From assembly GCF_937616625.2 (NCBI RefSeq), contig NC_065575.1:34037001-34101000 (forward strand): a DNA stretch of 64,000 bases. Reading direction: 5' to 3'. Origin of the DNA: Mercurialis annua. Lineage: Eukaryota; Streptophyta; Magnoliopsida; Malpighiales; Euphorbiaceae. The position numbers and the translations under genes are program-made. Below, piece after piece: positions 8,353-23,345 of this stretch (position 1 is the stretch's first letter; each line of letters begins with the position of its first letter). Below the pieces are notes generated by a model that saw only the letters and a program-made list of their open reading frames with translations, ran no database searches and was not told the origin of the DNA.

Positions 8353-11300
8353 ATGGACAATGTTGTTCGTACTCGTGCTCGTGCTGCGGCAGAGCAAGAA
8401 GCTGTGGCTGATGATGCGATTTCCATGGAAGTCGATCAGAACGTACCACCAGTTCAGGCTAATGCTGGACGTGGTAGAGGTAGAGGTGCTGGCAGAGGTA
8501 GAGGTAGAGGCAGAGGAGCTGGTGCTGGTAGAGGTGGAGCTGGAGGACGTGGTGCGGCAGGCGTTCAGGCACCGGATGTGCAGCAGGCACCGAACGTGCA
8601 GCAAGCACCAAATATGCAAGCGTTCGACTTCACTACTTTCTTGGCTGGCGTTGTCGAAATGCAGAACAATCAGGCTCTACTGCAGAATCAGTGTAATATA
8701 CTGGGTCAGTTAGCGCAGCAACAGCAACCTCAGGTTGGTGCTGTAGCTGGTATTGGTGGAATTGCTGGTGTCGGTCATATTCCGACGGACAGAGAGTTGG
8801 TGATGATCTACTTGAAGTTGAATCCGACTTCTTTTGATGGTACTGGTGATGCTCTTGACTTTTTAGAGGAATTTGAGTACAACAGTCAGAGGATTCAAGC
8901 GTCTGATCGTCAATCAGTGATGCTTGTGGAAATGTCGCTGAAGGGTCCAGCTAAGGATTGGTATCGCGATAACATCAGGCCAGTTATGGATACTTTGCCT
9001 TGGGCTGATTTTGTGATCAGGTTTAGGGGTTACTATCTACCCTTCTCTGTTACTGAGAGTTTCAAGGAAAAGCTGCTCACTTTGAAGAAGGGGGATAGAT
9101 CAGTGACAGACTACACTACTGAGTTCGTACGTTTGGGGCGGTTTGCTACAGATCTTCAGGGTGATCAAGAGCGAGTGAACGACCGTTATATTAGGGGTTT
9201 AGGCTCGGAGTTTCTCCCTTTGCTGATAGGGACAAACATGGAGTTTGCTCGGTTAGTGGATAGTGCGCGGCGGATGGAGAATTCGATGGTTCAGTTTGGA
9301 ACGATCTCTGACCCTTTCCAGAATCAGAAGGGAAAGAGTGACGTTCCTAGTGGGGGGCAGCAGGCCCCAGTGCAGCATGGTAGTGGGAACTACTACAGTG
9401 GCTCTTCTCAGGCCAACAGGGGGAGTCGACGGACTCACAACAAAGGGAGGAATAGTGCCAGGAGTGCTCCGTACAGTTCTAGTAGCAGTGGCAGCAACCG
9501 TGGTTCAGGACGCGGGCACAGTGGTGGATCGAACTTTCCGTTCTGCCAGAATTGCAGACGTAGGTATTATGGTCAGTGCCAGTTAGCTCCTGGAGGTTGT
9601 TTCACTTGTGGCCAGCCGGGTCATTTTTCTAGGGAGTGTCCGACATCTGGGCAGCAGATGTCTAACTCCAGTGTGGCGCAGTCATCTTATCAGCAGCAGA
9701 GACCTGCGTTTGCACAGTCTGTAGGGTACTCTCAACCTGCAGTATCTTTTGGTGGCCAGCGGGGCCGTGGTTCTGGTGGCAGAGGTTTTGGTGGCCGTGG
9801 TAACGGAGGTAGAGGTTCCAACGGTTATGGTACTGGACAGAGTTCGCAGCAGCAGCCGCAGGGTCAGGCCAGAGTGTTCGCACTTACTCCTCAGGATGCG
9901 CGTGCATCAAATGCTGTGGTGCAAGGTACCATTCCGATTTCTTTTACTGATGCTTTGGTATTATTTGATGCGGGTGCGACCCATTCGTTTGTTTCTACTT
10001 GTTTTGCTGGGAAATTGGGTAGAGCACCATCTGTTTTGAGTGAACCTCTAGCTGTGTCTACACCTATGTCTGAAGGTGTAGTAGTGGACGTTGTTTATCT
10101 TTCGTGTCCAGTGGTTATTCAGGGTAGAGAATTATGTGCTGATTTGATTGTACTTGACGTTCTTTCTTTTGATGTTATCTTGGGGATGGACTGGTTGTCA
10201 CGCCATTATGCTTCTATTGACTGTCGAGGGAAGTCAGTCGAGTTCAGGATTCCAGGTGGTCTACCTTTTTCCTTTCAGGGAGAAAAGACAGAGACACCTA
10301 AGAATCTGATTTCCGCCATCAAGGCGAAGCGGATGTTAGGCAAGGGTTGCCAGGGTTTTCTTGCTGTGGTTCGTGATTTGGAGACTAGTAGTGGTGATAT
10401 GCATAGTGTTCCGATAGTGAATGAGTTCACTGATGTGTTTCCAGAGGAATTGCCTGGATTACCACCTGATCGTGATATTGAGTTTTGCATTGATGTGGTT
10501 GCTGGTACAGCTCCGATTTCGATACCGCCGTATCGGATGGCTCCTGCAGAGCTGAAGGAGTTGAAGGACCAGTTACAAGAGTTGTTGGATAGCGGGTTCA
10601 TCAGACCGAGTACTTCTCCGTGGGGTGCTCCAGTTCTGTTTGTAAAGAAGAAAGATGGTTCCTTTCGGCTCTGTATCGACTACAGACAGTTGAATAAGGC
10701 TACTGTCAAGAACAGATATCCTCTTCCTCGCATCGATGATTTGTTTGACCAGTTGCAGGGTGCGAAGTGTTTTTCCAAAATTGATTTGAGGTCTGGGTAT
10801 CATCAGCTACGGATCCGTGATGCAGATGTGCCTAAGACTGCTTTTCGGACTCGTTATGGACATTTTGAGTTTCTGGTTATGTCCTTTGGTCTGACGAACG
10901 CGCCAGCAGCGTTTATGGATATGATGAACAGAGTGTTCAAGCCGTTTTTGGATCAATTTGTTATCGTCTTTATTGATGACATATTGATCTATTCTCGGAG
11001 TGAGGAGGAGCATGCTTACCATTTGAGGACTATACTACAGACGTTGCGTGAGCATCAGTTGTACGCTAAGTTCTCAAAATGTGAGTTCTGGTTGGATCAG
11101 GTTACCTTTCTAGGACACGTGGTGTCGAAAGATGGGATCAAGGTTGATCCGAAGAAGATTGAGGCGGTCATGGATTGGCAAAGGCCAAGGTCAGTTACCG
11201 AGATCAGAAGTTTTCTGGGTTTAACTGGCTACTATCGTCGGTTCGTGCAAGATTTCTCCAGAATATCTGCACCTTTGACTAAACTAACACAGAAGGGTGT

Positions 11301-13314
11301 CAAGTTTGAGTGGACTGACAAGTGCGAGGCGAGCTTTGAGAAGCTCAAGGAGATTTTGACTACAGCTCCGGTGTTGGCATTGCCTTCTGGCATTGATGGT
11401 TTCACAGTGTATTGTGATGCGTCTCGGATTGGTTTGGGTTGCGTTCTGATGCAACATGGACAGGTGATTGCCTATGCTTCCAGACAGTTGAAGAAGCATG
11501 AGGTGAATTACCCTACTCATGATTTAGAGTTGGCAGCTGTGGTTTTTGCACTGAAAATCTGGAGGCATTATTTGTATGGTGCTACTTGTGAGATTTTCAC
11601 TGATCATAAGAGTCTGAAATATATCTTTGATCAGAGAGAGTTGAACTTGAGACAGAGGAGGTGGTTAGAGTTGCTGAAAGACTACGACTGTACTATTCAG
11701 TACCATCCTGGTAAGGCTAATGTGGTGGCCGATGCGTTGAGTCGCAAGTCTTCAGGCAGTTTGGCTCATATTTCTGAGATTGGGCGTAGACCCATGGTTA
11801 GAGAGTGGCACAGTTTGATAGCTTCAGGCTATGGATTTCAGATTTCTCAGACTGGTTGTTTGTTGGCACAGTTGCAAGTGCAACCCGTTTTGATTGATCG
11901 GATCAAAGCTTTACAAGCTGAGGATCCACAGTTGAAACGGATTATTAAGGAGATTCAGCAGGACGGTAATTCTGAGTTTACTTTCGTGGATGGTGTTCTG
12001 AGACATGGTTCGAGATTGTGTGTTCCGGATTCAGATGGTTTGAGGGACCAGATTCTGGAAGAAGCGCACAAGTCTGCTTATAGTGTTCATCCGGGTTCTA
12101 CTAAGATGTACCATGATCTTAAGGGTACCTACTGGTGGAGCGGGATGAAGAAGGATGTCGCTGAGTATGTTTCTAAGTGCCTGACGTGCCAGCAGGTGAA
12201 GCTGGAGCATCAGAGACCTTTCGGCTATCTGCAGCCACTACCTATTCCAGAGTGGAAGTGGGAGCGGATTGCTATGGATTTTGTGGTTGGGTTACCACGT
12301 ACTCGACAGGGATACGATTCCATCTGGGTGATAGTTGACCGTATGACCAAGTCAGCTCATTTCCTTCCGATTAAGGTTTCGTATACTGCTTCGAGGTTGG
12401 CTCAGTTGTACATCGACAGGATTGTCAGTTTGCATGGTGTACCGGTTTCTATTGTTTCAGACAGAGGTTCTGTGTTTACTTCGAGGTTTTGGAAAGCGTT
12501 ACAGGAATCCTTGGGTTCTCGGTTGGATTTCAGTACAGCTTTTCATCCTCAGACTGACGGTCAGTCTGAGAGGACTATTCAGACGTTGGAGGATATGCTC
12601 AGGATGTGTGTTCTCGATTTTCAGGGTAGCTGGGATACTCATTTGCCGTTGATTGAGTTTTCCTATAACAACAGTTATCATGCTAGTATCGAGATGGCGC
12701 CGTATGAGGCTTTGTACGGGCGCAAGTGTAGATCTCCTATCTGTTGGGAGGAGGTCGGGGAGCGTAAACTCTCGGGAGCGGAAATTATTCAGATTACCTC
12801 TGAGAAGGTACCGTTGATTAAGCGGAGGTTAGAGACTGCTTTTAGTCGGCATAAGAGTTATGCTGATCCGAAGAGGAAAGACATTGAGTTCCAGGTTGGT
12901 GATTTCGTATTTCTTCGGGTTTCGCCTATGAAAGGCGTGGTTCGTTTTGGTGTCAAGGGAAAGTTGGCACCGAGGTATATTGGTCCTTATGAGATTTCGG
13001 AGAGGATTGGAGCTGTGGCTTATCGTCTGGTTCTACCGCCAGACATGTCGTTAGTACACCCTGTGTTTCACGTTTCTATGTTGAGAAAGTGCATTTCTGA
13101 TCCTTCGCACGTGATTGTGCCTCAGAGTGTTGAGATTGACCCGGAGCTGTCCTATGAGGAGCAGCCAGTTGAGATTGTTGATACGCAAGTGCGTAAACTG
13201 CGGAACAAGGAGATTCCGATGGTTAAAGTTCTCTGGCGCAATCATTCTGTAGAGGAGTGTACTTGGGAGACCGAGTTGGATATGCGGAATCGCTATCCTT
13301 TTCTTTTTCCGTGA
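8353..13314 (+). CDS. Ty3/gypsy gag-pol polyprotein with chromodomain, element B (1653 aa, intact frame)
   Basis: It is a single frame from ATG 8353 to TGA 13312-13314. Order by approximate residue: Arg/Gly-rich low-complexity region 38-75; retrotransposon gag core 150-290 ([20 protein letters not shown]); zinc knuckle [15 protein letters not shown] near 417; aspartic protease with DAGATHSF near 535 (Ala in place of the usual Ser/Thr of the D-S/T-G triad); reverse transcriptase 725-900 with the FIDD active site near 873; RNase H 1016-1140; integrase zinc-binding region near 1240-1285; integrase core 1305-1410 with MDFVVG, SDRGSVF and HPQTDGQSE; chromodomain in the last 50 residues. A second knuckle-like motif, [12 protein letters not shown], has Tyr where element C has His. 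The start is supported by the identical context and N-terminus in C. There is no frameshift or stop. Confidence 0.96.
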   Translation: MDNVVRTRARAAAEQEAVADDAISMEVDQNVPPVQANAGRGRGRGAGRGRGRGRGAGAGRGGAGGRGAAGVQAPDVQQAPNVQQAPNMQAFDFTTFLAGVVEMQNNQALLQNQCNILGQLAQQQQPQVGAVAGIGGIAGVGHIPTDRELVMIYLKLNPTSFDGTGDALDFLEEFEYNSQRIQASDRQSVMLVEMSLKGPAKDWYRDNIRPVMDTLPWADFVIRFRGYYLPFSVTESFKEKLLTLKKGDRSVTDYTTEFVRLGRFATDLQGDQERVNDRYIRGLGSEFLPLLIGTNMEFARLVDSARRMENSMVQFGTISDPFQNQKGKSDVPSGGQQAPVQHGSGNYYSGSSQANRGSRRTHNKGRNSARSAPYSSSSSGSNRGSGRGHSGGSNFPFCQNCRRRYYGQCQLAPGGCFTCGQPGHFSRECPTSGQQMSNSSVAQSSYQQQRPAFAQSVGYSQPAVSFGGQRGRGSGGRGFGGRGNGGRGSNGYGTGQSSQQQPQGQARVFALTPQDARASNAVVQGTIPISFTDALVLFDAGATHSFVSTCFAGKLGRAPSVLSEPLAVSTPMSEGVVVDVVYLSCPVVIQGRELCADLIVLDVLSFDVILGMDWLSRHYASIDCRGKSVEFRIPGGLPFSFQGEKTETPKNLISAIKAKRMLGKGCQGFLAVVRDLETSSGDMHSVPIVNEFTDVFPEELPGLPPDRDIEFCIDVVAGTAPISIPPYRMAPAELKELKDQLQELLDSGFIRPSTSPWGAPVLFVKKKDGSFRLCIDYRQLNKATVKNRYPLPRIDDLFDQLQGAKCFSKIDLRSGYHQLRIRDADVPKTAFRTRYGHFEFLVMSFGLTNAPAAFMDMMNRVFKPFLDQFVIVFIDDILIYSRSEEEHAYHLRTILQTLREHQLYAKFSKCEFWLDQVTFLGHVVSKDGIKVDPKKIEAVMDWQRPRSVTEIRSFLGLTGYYRRFVQDFSRISAPLTKLTQKGVKFEWTDKCEASFEKLKEILTTAPVLALPSGIDGFTVYCDASRIGLGCVLMQHGQVIAYASRQLKKHEVNYPTHDLELAAVVFALKIWRHYLYGATCEIFTDHKSLKYIFDQRELNLRQRRWLELLKDYDCTIQYHPGKANVVADALSRKSSGSLAHISEIGRRPMVREWHSLIASGYGFQISQTGCLLAQLQVQPVLIDRIKALQAEDPQLKRIIKEIQQDGNSEFTFVDGVLRHGSRLCVPDSDGLRDQILEEAHKSAYSVHPGSTKMYHDLKGTYWWSGMKKDVAEYVSKCLTCQQVKLEHQRPFGYLQPLPIPEWKWERIAMDFVVGLPRTRQGYDSIWVIVDRMTKSAHFLPIKVSYTASRLAQLYIDRIVSLHGVPVSIVSDRGSVFTSRFWKALQESLGSRLDFSTAFHPQTDGQSERTIQTLEDMLRMCVLDFQGSWDTHLPLIEFSYNNSYHASIEMAPYEALYGRKCRSPICWEEVGERKLSGAEIIQITSEKVPLIKRRLETAFSRHKSYADPKRKDIEFQVGDFVFLRVSPMKGVVRFGVKGKLAPRYIGPYEISERIGAVAYRLVLPPDMSLVHPVFHVSMLRKCISDPSHVIVPQSVEIDPELSYEEQPVEIVDTQVRKLRNKEIPMVKVLWRNHSVEECTWETELDMRNRYPFLFP

Positions 13315-13420
13315 GGTACAATATCTTGATTTCTGTGACTTTTATGATTTTTACCTGTGTTACGTGTTGATCTGATGGTAATTTCTTATCGTGTTAAATT
13401 CGAGGACGAATTTTTAATTA

Positions 13421-13431
13421 GTTGGGGAGAA
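13421..13431 (+). other. Polypurine tract of element B
   Basis: GTTGGGGAGAA stands directly before the TG of the 3' LTR. It primes plus-strand synthesis. The untranslated stretch 13315-13420 holds no gene. Confidence 0.85.
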
Positions 13432-16400
13432 TGTAATATCCCGTAAAATTTTAAATTTTATTTTGTTAATTTCCGACGTGGTTATGGATGTGTTTTGAGG
13501 GGTATTTGAAGTTTCGTAAATTTTTGTGGTTCGATTCATTTTTTGGTTCGGTTTTAAAAAAAATAAACTTCTTCCTTGGGTCGTGGTTCAACCGAAATGG
13601 TTGAACCACTTTCGTTTGACTCAGGTCTCATTTGAGACCTGAGAAAAACGAAGGCTTCCGTTCGAGAATCCAAGGATTCTCGAACGAGAATCCTTTTTCA
13701 GGCCTGGTCCCGTTCGGGACCAGGCCCTTTCCCGAACGGAAGCAGGCCAATTTTGGCCATTCCCGTTCGGGAACAGATCTGTCTTTTGGACCCCTTCGCC
13801 CAGCCCACTTCGTACTCATTTTCGACCCATCTCCTCTCGATATTTAAGATCGACTTCTAAAGAGAAAATCTTCACCACTCATCACTGAAACCCTAGCCGT
13901 TTTCCGTTTGTTATTTCGCTGAGTATCGAAGCTGTTATCGTCCTCCAAAGGTCGCTGTTCAGTAAGTTTTCTGGTTTCGTTAAATTTCAGTTTTCATTTT
14001 GAAACGCCTTTCGGTTTTCTGATTCGTTCTTGCTCGTTTCTAGATCGAAATCAAAACCGTTTGATCTCAGACGTTCTAGACTCACATACCTTCGATTCCC
14101 CACCTCGTTTTCGTTGAACGGTACGTGATCGACCTCGTTTCCATTCGCCGTACGGTTTCCGTTTTCTGTTTTGGCTTTGTTCTGTTCTTGATTATTGTTT
14201 CTGCCGATGCGTTGCTTATTCCTTTGGCTTGATTTTGTGTTTCCTTTTGATATAAGATGTCTGGGAAGATTTTAGATTCATAACTAAGTTGATTGGATTG
14301 TGTTGTTTCGGTTTGAGTTCTTCGTTACTTGATTTCTTCACTGCCGTGTTCATATTCTTGGTGTTTCTGTTATGGGTTTTATTGAGTGATTAAGATTAGT
14401 TCTTGCTTTTGCTTTGGCTTGATCCATGTACTTTGCAAACCTTAATCTCATGCTTTTGTTTGAATAAATTGGTTAGATACAAGTTTGGTGTTGATGGTTG
14501 TACCTACTGTTTTGGTTTTGAGATGGGGTTATTGTTGGAGATTCATGTGGGCAGGTTTATGTTTGTTCAAATAGAGAAGATGGTTAACTAACCATTCAAA
14601 TCACCAAAATGTTTTAGCTAAATCAAATAAATGCTTGAAGTTGCACTTTATTTAATAATTTGCTTTCATTCGGTTTTTGTAAATTTAATTATTAGAACGA
14701 TAGTTTTATTAAATTAAGCTAATATAATTACTCGGGTAATTATATTTAACTTTGATTTTCGATTTGGTATAATCTTGGCTAAATTACAATTTAGCCCCTG
14801 AACTTATTTCTATAACTTAATTAAGTGGATTTTTGATTTATAACTTTGTATTTTGTATTAATTGTAAATAAAAGTAATTAATTTGATTTTTGGAAATCAA
14901 ATTGGCTAAAGTGCAATTTAGCCCCTAATTGGCAAAAGTACCATTTAGTCCCTACTTGGTTAAAATACAATTTGGTTCCTGAATTTTTATTTGATTTATT
15001 TAACTAAGTTTTTGGGGTTGTAACTTGGGTTACTTTGAATTGAAGTTATTGAGTTCCGCTTTTAAAATGATTTATTATTTTATGGAACTTTTTTTATAAA
15101 TATAAACTCGGGTTTATATTTGATAAACGTTTTGAATCGGGTTAGACTTGGGTCACCCGACAAGTGAGGTTAGCTTAGTAGTTATTGGTAACTCGGCTAA
15201 CCCACTATTTGGAAATTATTTATTATTTAAAATTATTAAATAATATTTATAAATTGGATTTTAAGCGGGAACTCAATAGACTTATATTAATTAGGCTTTA
15301 TTACCTTTTGGATATATTTGTGTTATTTTGGATTGTTTATTACTACGTGTTAATTGTGCTAGTCTTAAGTGGTGTCTAGTACTCTTTAGAGTTAGGGTCT
15401 GATTTTAATAATTATTTTATTTGTCTAGACTCGTCTACTGTTCGTGCTTCTGAGGCGAACCAGAGTTAGTTGCTTGCCGGTATTTCACGCGGATTAGCAA
15501 GCAGTGAGTTTATATTTACTATTTACCGCTTTATTAAGTAAATTGTTATTTTAATATTAAATATATATACTGTACGTATATTTCGAACTGTTTTTATATT
15601 ATGGCTCTTAGTTGGAACGTGCTACCTAATGGGCATCATTAGGACTGCGTGCGCAACGGTATTGATCTGGGTAAGGTATTTATGGAAATGTGGTAACTCG
15701 GTGTGAGCAGAGCTCTCGGGACCAGGTAGAGTAACTCGGTGTAGCTCAGCTCTCGGGACTCTGGAATAAGTGTGGTCAGTGGTAACTCGGTGTAGCTCAG
15801 CTCTCGGGACCAGACCTATTGGATATGATTACTATTTAGAATTGTGGATTAGGGTTCCAACTATTATCTGTAATATCATTATTAAATGTTTTAAACGTTT
15901 TAAAGGTTTTCCACTTAATAAATGTAAATAGTGGTATGAACTCATCTCAGTATATCTGACCCCGTTGTTTTCCCAATTTTCCCCAGGGTTATGATCTGAG
16001 AGAGTCTGGTGATCTCCGCATTTAATTTTCCTCGGAGGTTCCTTTTATTTTAATAAAATTGTAAAACTGTTTTATTCTTAGACCGCAGTAGTAACTAGAC
16101 GTCTTAATTATTATTGTTTATTTTGTCGGATTGGTTCGACTGGATATATTGCTTTGGCATGTTATATTATTTATATTGGTTTATGATAAATCTATTTTAG
16201 AATCAGAATTGAATAAGCATGTTATATTAACTGTTGATTATTATATCTGCTAGATTAGGTTGAAGTCTCGGTTGCCCCCGAGCATTGGTTTTCTGCAGGT
16301 TTATGTGTTTATGAATTATATGGAAGGCTAGCTACGGGTTTCGGTACTATATTACCCATACCCTAGCGCCGGTCACGATTCATGAAAATGGGTCGTGACA
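13432..16400 (+). repeat. 3' LTR of element B (2969 bp)
   Basis: It is nearly identical to 5050-8008. Differences seen by eye include extra bases near 13505, a shorter A-run near 13560, and single changes near 14326, 14816, 15177, 15656 and 16025. It has the same internal modules as the 5' copy. It ends GGTCGTGACA and is followed by the ACTTG duplication. Confidence 0.95.
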
Positions 16401-17550
16401 ACTTGGGTTGCCCGACATGTAAGTATAGCTTGGTAGTTTTAAGAAACTCGGCTAACCCAATAATTGAAAAATGGAGTTATTTATTTATCATTTAAATATT
16501 ATTTTAATAATATTTTCGGATTGGATTTAAGTGCGTACTCAATAGTCTTGAATTATTACGGCATTATAATTTATTTGAGAATTGTGCTTCTCTGTGATTT
16601 TATCTGACTTATTAATTGTGGTAGTCCTATGTGGTGTCTAGTAATCTTAGAGTTAGGGGTTGTTCGGATATTAACTTATTTATTATTTTAGTCTCTTCGA
16701 CTACTCGCGCTTAGGAGTCTACGCAGGGTTAGCTGTTTGCCAAGATTCACGTGGATAAGCAAGCAGTGAGTTTGTAGTGTTATTTACCGCTTTATTAAGT
16801 ACCACAATTTATTTTAATATTATAAATGCTTTTGAACTATTTTAAGTGATTATGGATCTGGATTGAAACGAGCTATTCGATAGGCTTGTATCGAGACACT
16901 GTGCACCGGTAAGTACTCTGGGAATCGGCAGACTAATGTCTTGCTTACGCTGGTATATATATGACGAGGATTTGTTCCCGTCCACTCTGGGTTTATCAGT
17001 ATGCTATGTCATACTTACGCTGGGATCATTTCAATACTGTTTTCCATAATCATACTATATTAGTATAAACTTCTTTGATTTAAGGGTTTTAAACTTAATA
17101 AATGTAAATAGTATTGCGAACTCATCTCAGTATATCTGACCCCGTTGTTTTTCCAAATTTTCCAGGTTTATTATTTTGAGCGAGTCTGAAGATCTCTGAA
17201 TCTTTATTCCTCGGAGGTTTATTTTCTTTTAATAAATTGTCAAACTACTTTTATTCTTAGACCGCAGTAGTAAATTAGAAGTCTATATTATTCTAGTCTA
17301 TTTGTCGGATTTGTCTCATTGGTTTTATTTAATGCTTTGGCATTATTATTATTTAACTCTGGTTATTTTTATTTAATAGAAGTACTTATATTAAACTGTT
17401 AGTTTAAGTTGAAGTCTCGGTTGCCCCCGAGCATTGGATTTTCTGCAGATTTATTTGATTGGTGGTTTTCCGCAAGACTTGCTACGGGTTTTGGTACAAC
17501 CATACTCATACACTAGCGCCGGTCGCGATCCATAAAATTGGATCTTGACA
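16401..17550 (+). repeat. Old LTR J, right part (with right ACTTG duplication)
   Basis: After the duplication (16401-16405) the sequence continues the older LTR: GCCCGACATGTAAGTATAGC matches the TCACCCGACCAGTGAGG region of A. It ends with TAGCGCCGGTCGCGATCCAT and GATCTTGACA at 17550, the family LTR terminus. Instead of the CTCGGTGTAGCTC triplet it holds CTTACGCTGG units (about 16946 and 17020), as does solo LTR I. So J and I are one older LTR type. Confidence 0.8.
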
Positions 17551-17709
17551 CCTTGTCCATTCATAGGCTAACTTGTCGAATCTAGGACATTTATTAAAGA
17601 TATATCAAATTAGGATCTAACTCGATAGATACATAAGACTCATGAATTAACCACATAGGCATGACTCATTGTACTATCGAATATAAACCCGATACCTTAC
17701 TAGTTGCAC
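17551..17709. other. Unassigned spacer between LTR J and solo LTR K
   Basis: This is 159 bp of AT-rich sequence with no gene or repeat that I recognise. It continues at 19698 once K and one copy of its duplication are removed. Confidence 0.4.
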
Positions 17710-19692
<1,983 letters not shown>

Positions 19693-19697
19693 TACAC

Positions 19698-22040
19698 AAA
19701 CTATTGACTTTGTAGTCGAATAAGATGTTATTTGATTTTCGTATCAAATAACAGTAAAATAGTATGACCCCTAAACGAAACTGATATTATTAAAGTTCAA
19801 GATATCATCTACGACTTTCGTTTAGGTCTCAGACTAAAACTAGCACCCGAAGTTGTCACAAACTAGCCCGAAAATTAATCCTTAGGGTTGTCCTAAAGTT
19901 CAGGGCTGTTACGCGCGACATAATATTCTGATTTATTCAAGCCACCTAAAGGTCAAATTAGCAGAAAAATATATCTAGAATGGTTTAGATAACATCCTTA
20001 AGTTTCCGTACCAAGAAACAGAACTTAATTCGGAGTTATATAACTAGATATATTGCTCTCGCGATATGGCTGTTCTGCAGCTCATATTTTTGCAATATCG
20101 TTAAACTATCTCGCGTGTACTTGACTCGTAACTTATGACTCGTCGAGATTTGAAACCTATTGCTAGCATACCTTGATACCAATCCCTATCCAGCCCTTAT
20201 ATCTCACCATAAACACATTCATTTCATGTCTAAGCACCATTCAAAATACTTAGCCATAAACTACGCACTTTTGTTGAACTAAACATGCCATTTTTCAATC
20301 ATACATCCTTCAATCTTAATCAGCCCAAACTCATCCTAATTCAGCTCTATATACTCAAAATCATATCCGTAATCATCAACTTAACTCATACCATCACCTT
20401 CAGTCTATGGCTGAACCATAAACCAACAATTCATACCAATTTACACACAACAATCATGCTTACTCAAACAAACATCAAACATCATCAATTCAATGAAGAT
20501 GTTGAATACATAAGCTAAGACTATCATCCAATTTATTCAATCATAGTTAAAAAATTTCAGAAATTCCTTACCCTTCATGAAGCTCCATAGCCGAAGGGTT
20601 CAAACTACAATACCCCATCAATTACACTCAAAGGAAGCTTAATTGTACCTTAGACAAATCATAAGCAAAATCATCAAATTTTGATTATAAACCCTAGAAA
20701 TTATGATCATCAAATCACTAAATTGAACCATAGAAATTACTAATCGATGATCTTACATTGTTTAGCTTGAAGAATAGTGATAATTTGCATCAAAATTCAT
20801 GAAGAATGGAGAAGAATCATGGTGATAGTGACGAAGGATTGGTGTTTAGCCTTTTGAAGCCAAAAGGGAGAAGAAGGAGCCCTAATTTTCACTAATACTC
20901 AAATTTCCAATTAACCGTCGTGCTTGATTTCCAATTCATTTCGGAATTTCTTTTTCAATTAATTCTTATTATTTCACGAATGTTATCATGAAAATTATTA
21001 GCTCGGGACTTATACTTTTATTTTATATTTCCTTAACTTTTAATAAGTCCTGCTGATAATTGCTCCGACGAATAAAAATTTATACTTCAAATTATTATAC
21101 TATCACCTGCTTACTATTCTTTTCTCAATTATGCTTCTTAAGTCGAGTTCCATTCCCGACCTACTTGACTTATGTGCCATAATTTAGGACTCGTGGCACA
21201 ATCTGATGACCGTAGGATGTAAGGATTATACATTTTCTGACCTCTGAAAAACTTCAAAATATTTTTGTCATACTAGCCAAACATGATCACACAAAACCCA
21301 ATTCAAACTTAACAAAAACTTCAAAACGACATGATTTCGGTTAGTTCGATCCATCCACAACGTGTAAAATCAAAACAACCCATATAAGATCAAACCCCTA
21401 ATTCAAAACTGAACTCTTACCTTTATTTGATGCTTAAGAAAGGTAGAGAATTGAATTCTTAATCCAACGCAACGAATATCATACAATTCCGAGTCCGAAA
21501 GAAGAAACTGTGATGATCGCAAATTTGATCGCTCAAACCCTTCTCTTCTCCTTCATTCTTAAGTTTCTTATGCTCTGATTTCTATTTCAAATGCTATCTC
21601 ATTTATATATTTTTGGCTAATTTGCTTATTTGATTCTTCATTTTTTAGCTTTAATCAATCTTTTCTTTTAACTTATCTTTCAACGAAACGATCAAATAAT
21701 TATTTTTATTCTGATACTTACGTATTGTTTATATCCAAATAAATAATACTATTCTAATATCTAATTAATTTATATTCCGACAATTTCTTTTAATATCATC
21801 ATTTCTTACTTTATCCAATGCCGATATCCAAATTTTCTTATTCAAATCCTTAAACATGGACGTCCTACTTGATATTATCATTTTCTTTAATATTCAAAAT
21901 CTTATATTTTTACAACTCTGGTCTCTCTCTGCGGGGCACGTTGCACTAACCGGCACTTGAACTTACAGTGTATTTCATTTTATAAATGAAATGAAAAAAA
22001 ATCTTATGCATAAATATCGTGATAAGATACATACTTTTTC
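19698..22040. other. Unassigned AT-rich sequence, possibly an old LTR remnant
   Basis: About 2.3 kb without a convincing coding region. The piece around 19880-19915, read on the minus strand (GTAACAGCCCTGAACTTTAG), looks like the start of another gypsy-type LTR, and 20560-20900 looks like an LTR leader, but no paired end was found. I cannot name it. The small frames here lack conservation signals. Confidence 0.35.
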
Positions 22041-22051
22041 CATAGCCAATG

Positions 22052-23345
22052 TTAGCTCCAAACAAGTCTAGCCATACTATACATAAATACTCCTCTAGTC
22101 TCGGGCACTAATAACAAAATAAATAAAACCATGACTAAACTACAAAAACTATAATACAGAAACATGTGCACACCTAGAGTACAAGCCAAACGCGTGGAAA
22201 ACATATTTGTCAGAAAACTAAAAAGCATAGAAGTAGCAGTCTTCAAAAGGGATCCAATTGCACGACTGTGTAGTGGGAATGATACATCTAGCCATGCTTC
22301 AGACCCGAAACAAATGCTATTAGCAGCGATATATGTTACGGTCAAACCCATAATGACGTAAACAATAGAACTTTGAAGTAAGAAATGTGAGTCGACATAC
22401 AAGTAAAATATAACTGAAACATACGCCTGCATGAAAATTAAACATAGTTAATATACACTTATTCAATTTTAAAAAATTTCCTTTAGTATTTTATGTTTTT
22501 TTATTATTTGAGTTAAATACATGCCCCAACTAAATTTTGGAAATGATATTTAAAAAGAATTCCAATCTATGTTTCTTTTCACTAACTCTAATTTTTAAGT
22601 TCTTGTTTCTATTCTCTAAAAAAATCATTTAGAATCCAAAATAAGTATAAAATTATGTACCTAATTTCTCTTAAAATAATAAAATAAATAAATAGTAATA
22701 AGAATTTATATAAATTATATGTACCAGAGATGATAGCATCAGAATAGAGGCTATAATAAGAGGTCTCCTCCTTCCGAATCTCCAAAAAATCCATGGCTGA
22801 AAGAAAATGACCACAGTGTTCAAAAAATAACACACCAGCGGAAAGAGAAACGCTTCATGCAAAGTATAGCCCAGTGATTGAAGTAGAAACGGCCCATAGT
22901 TGGTGTGCATAGAAAATCCTAAAAGTTGAACTAAAATTTGCGCTACTACCATGATTACTAAAGCTGGGCGGCTTTCATGATGCAATATCACTTGTAGATG
23001 ACTAACAACTTTCGTTCTTAAAATATTTTCATCAATCTCTGCACACATGTGATCCACATGGATTGCGTTCAGCACCATTCCCAGCACAACTTTAGATTCA
23101 CTTATTTTTCTATACTCCAACAACCAGGAAGGTGTCTCAAAAATATAGAAATATATCATGAGTAAGAGAAATGCAACTTGAATTATAAATCCAGTTGAAA
23201 ATCTCCACCCCCACACATGAAAATATGAAGCAGAATAATTCAGCCCTATAGCTAATGTTGTACCAACAGCCATTGAACGTCCAAGTTCTATATTCAATCC
23301 GCTCATTCTGTCTAACTCCATCTCAGTAATAATGGTTGGTATTAC
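22052..23345 (-). pseudogene. Sugar transporter (MFS, STP-like), C-terminal half only, two exons
   Basis: Two minus-strand exons encode the second half of a proton-coupled monosaccharide transporter of the plasma-membrane STP type. Exon 1 (about 23345 to 22721) covers the region after transmembrane helix 4. It includes WGWRFSTGF, a cytoplasmic loop with FETPSWLLEY, and the FGRRRPL signature. Exon 2 (about 22427 to 22052) includes SFPLHSRAIG, TNMFSTRLACTLG and the PETRG motif typical of the family's end. Splice sites fit: acceptor CTAG before GTAATACC, donor CTCTG/GTACAT, acceptor TGCAG/GCGTAT. The first half (helices 1-4, with the first GRR-type loop) is not found between 23346 and the MULE border. 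Several normally conserved positions differ, so I take it as a truncated relic. An intact gene with distant upstream exons is unlikely but not excluded. Confidence 0.7.

Larger units (their letters stand above)
5050..16400 (+). mobile_element. Element B: complete Tekay-like Ty3/gypsy retrotransposon (11.35 kb)
   Basis: It has all parts in order: 5' LTR (5050-8008), primer-binding site (8013-8024), one long gag-pol frame (8353-13314), polypurine tract (to 13431), 3' LTR (13432-16400) and a perfect 5-bp duplication. The LTR pair differs by roughly half a dozen substitutions plus small indels, one near 5125/13505 and one in a poly-A run, so the insertion is young. It landed inside LTR J. It is the only element in the window whose coding frame is uninterrupted, so it may be able to move on its own. 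Confidence 0.96.

Noticed and set aside
8326..8619. 97-codon minus-strand frame rich in Ser/Thr
   Set aside because: Antisense shadow of the Arg/Gly-rich tract of gag in B (same at 43377-43751 in C).
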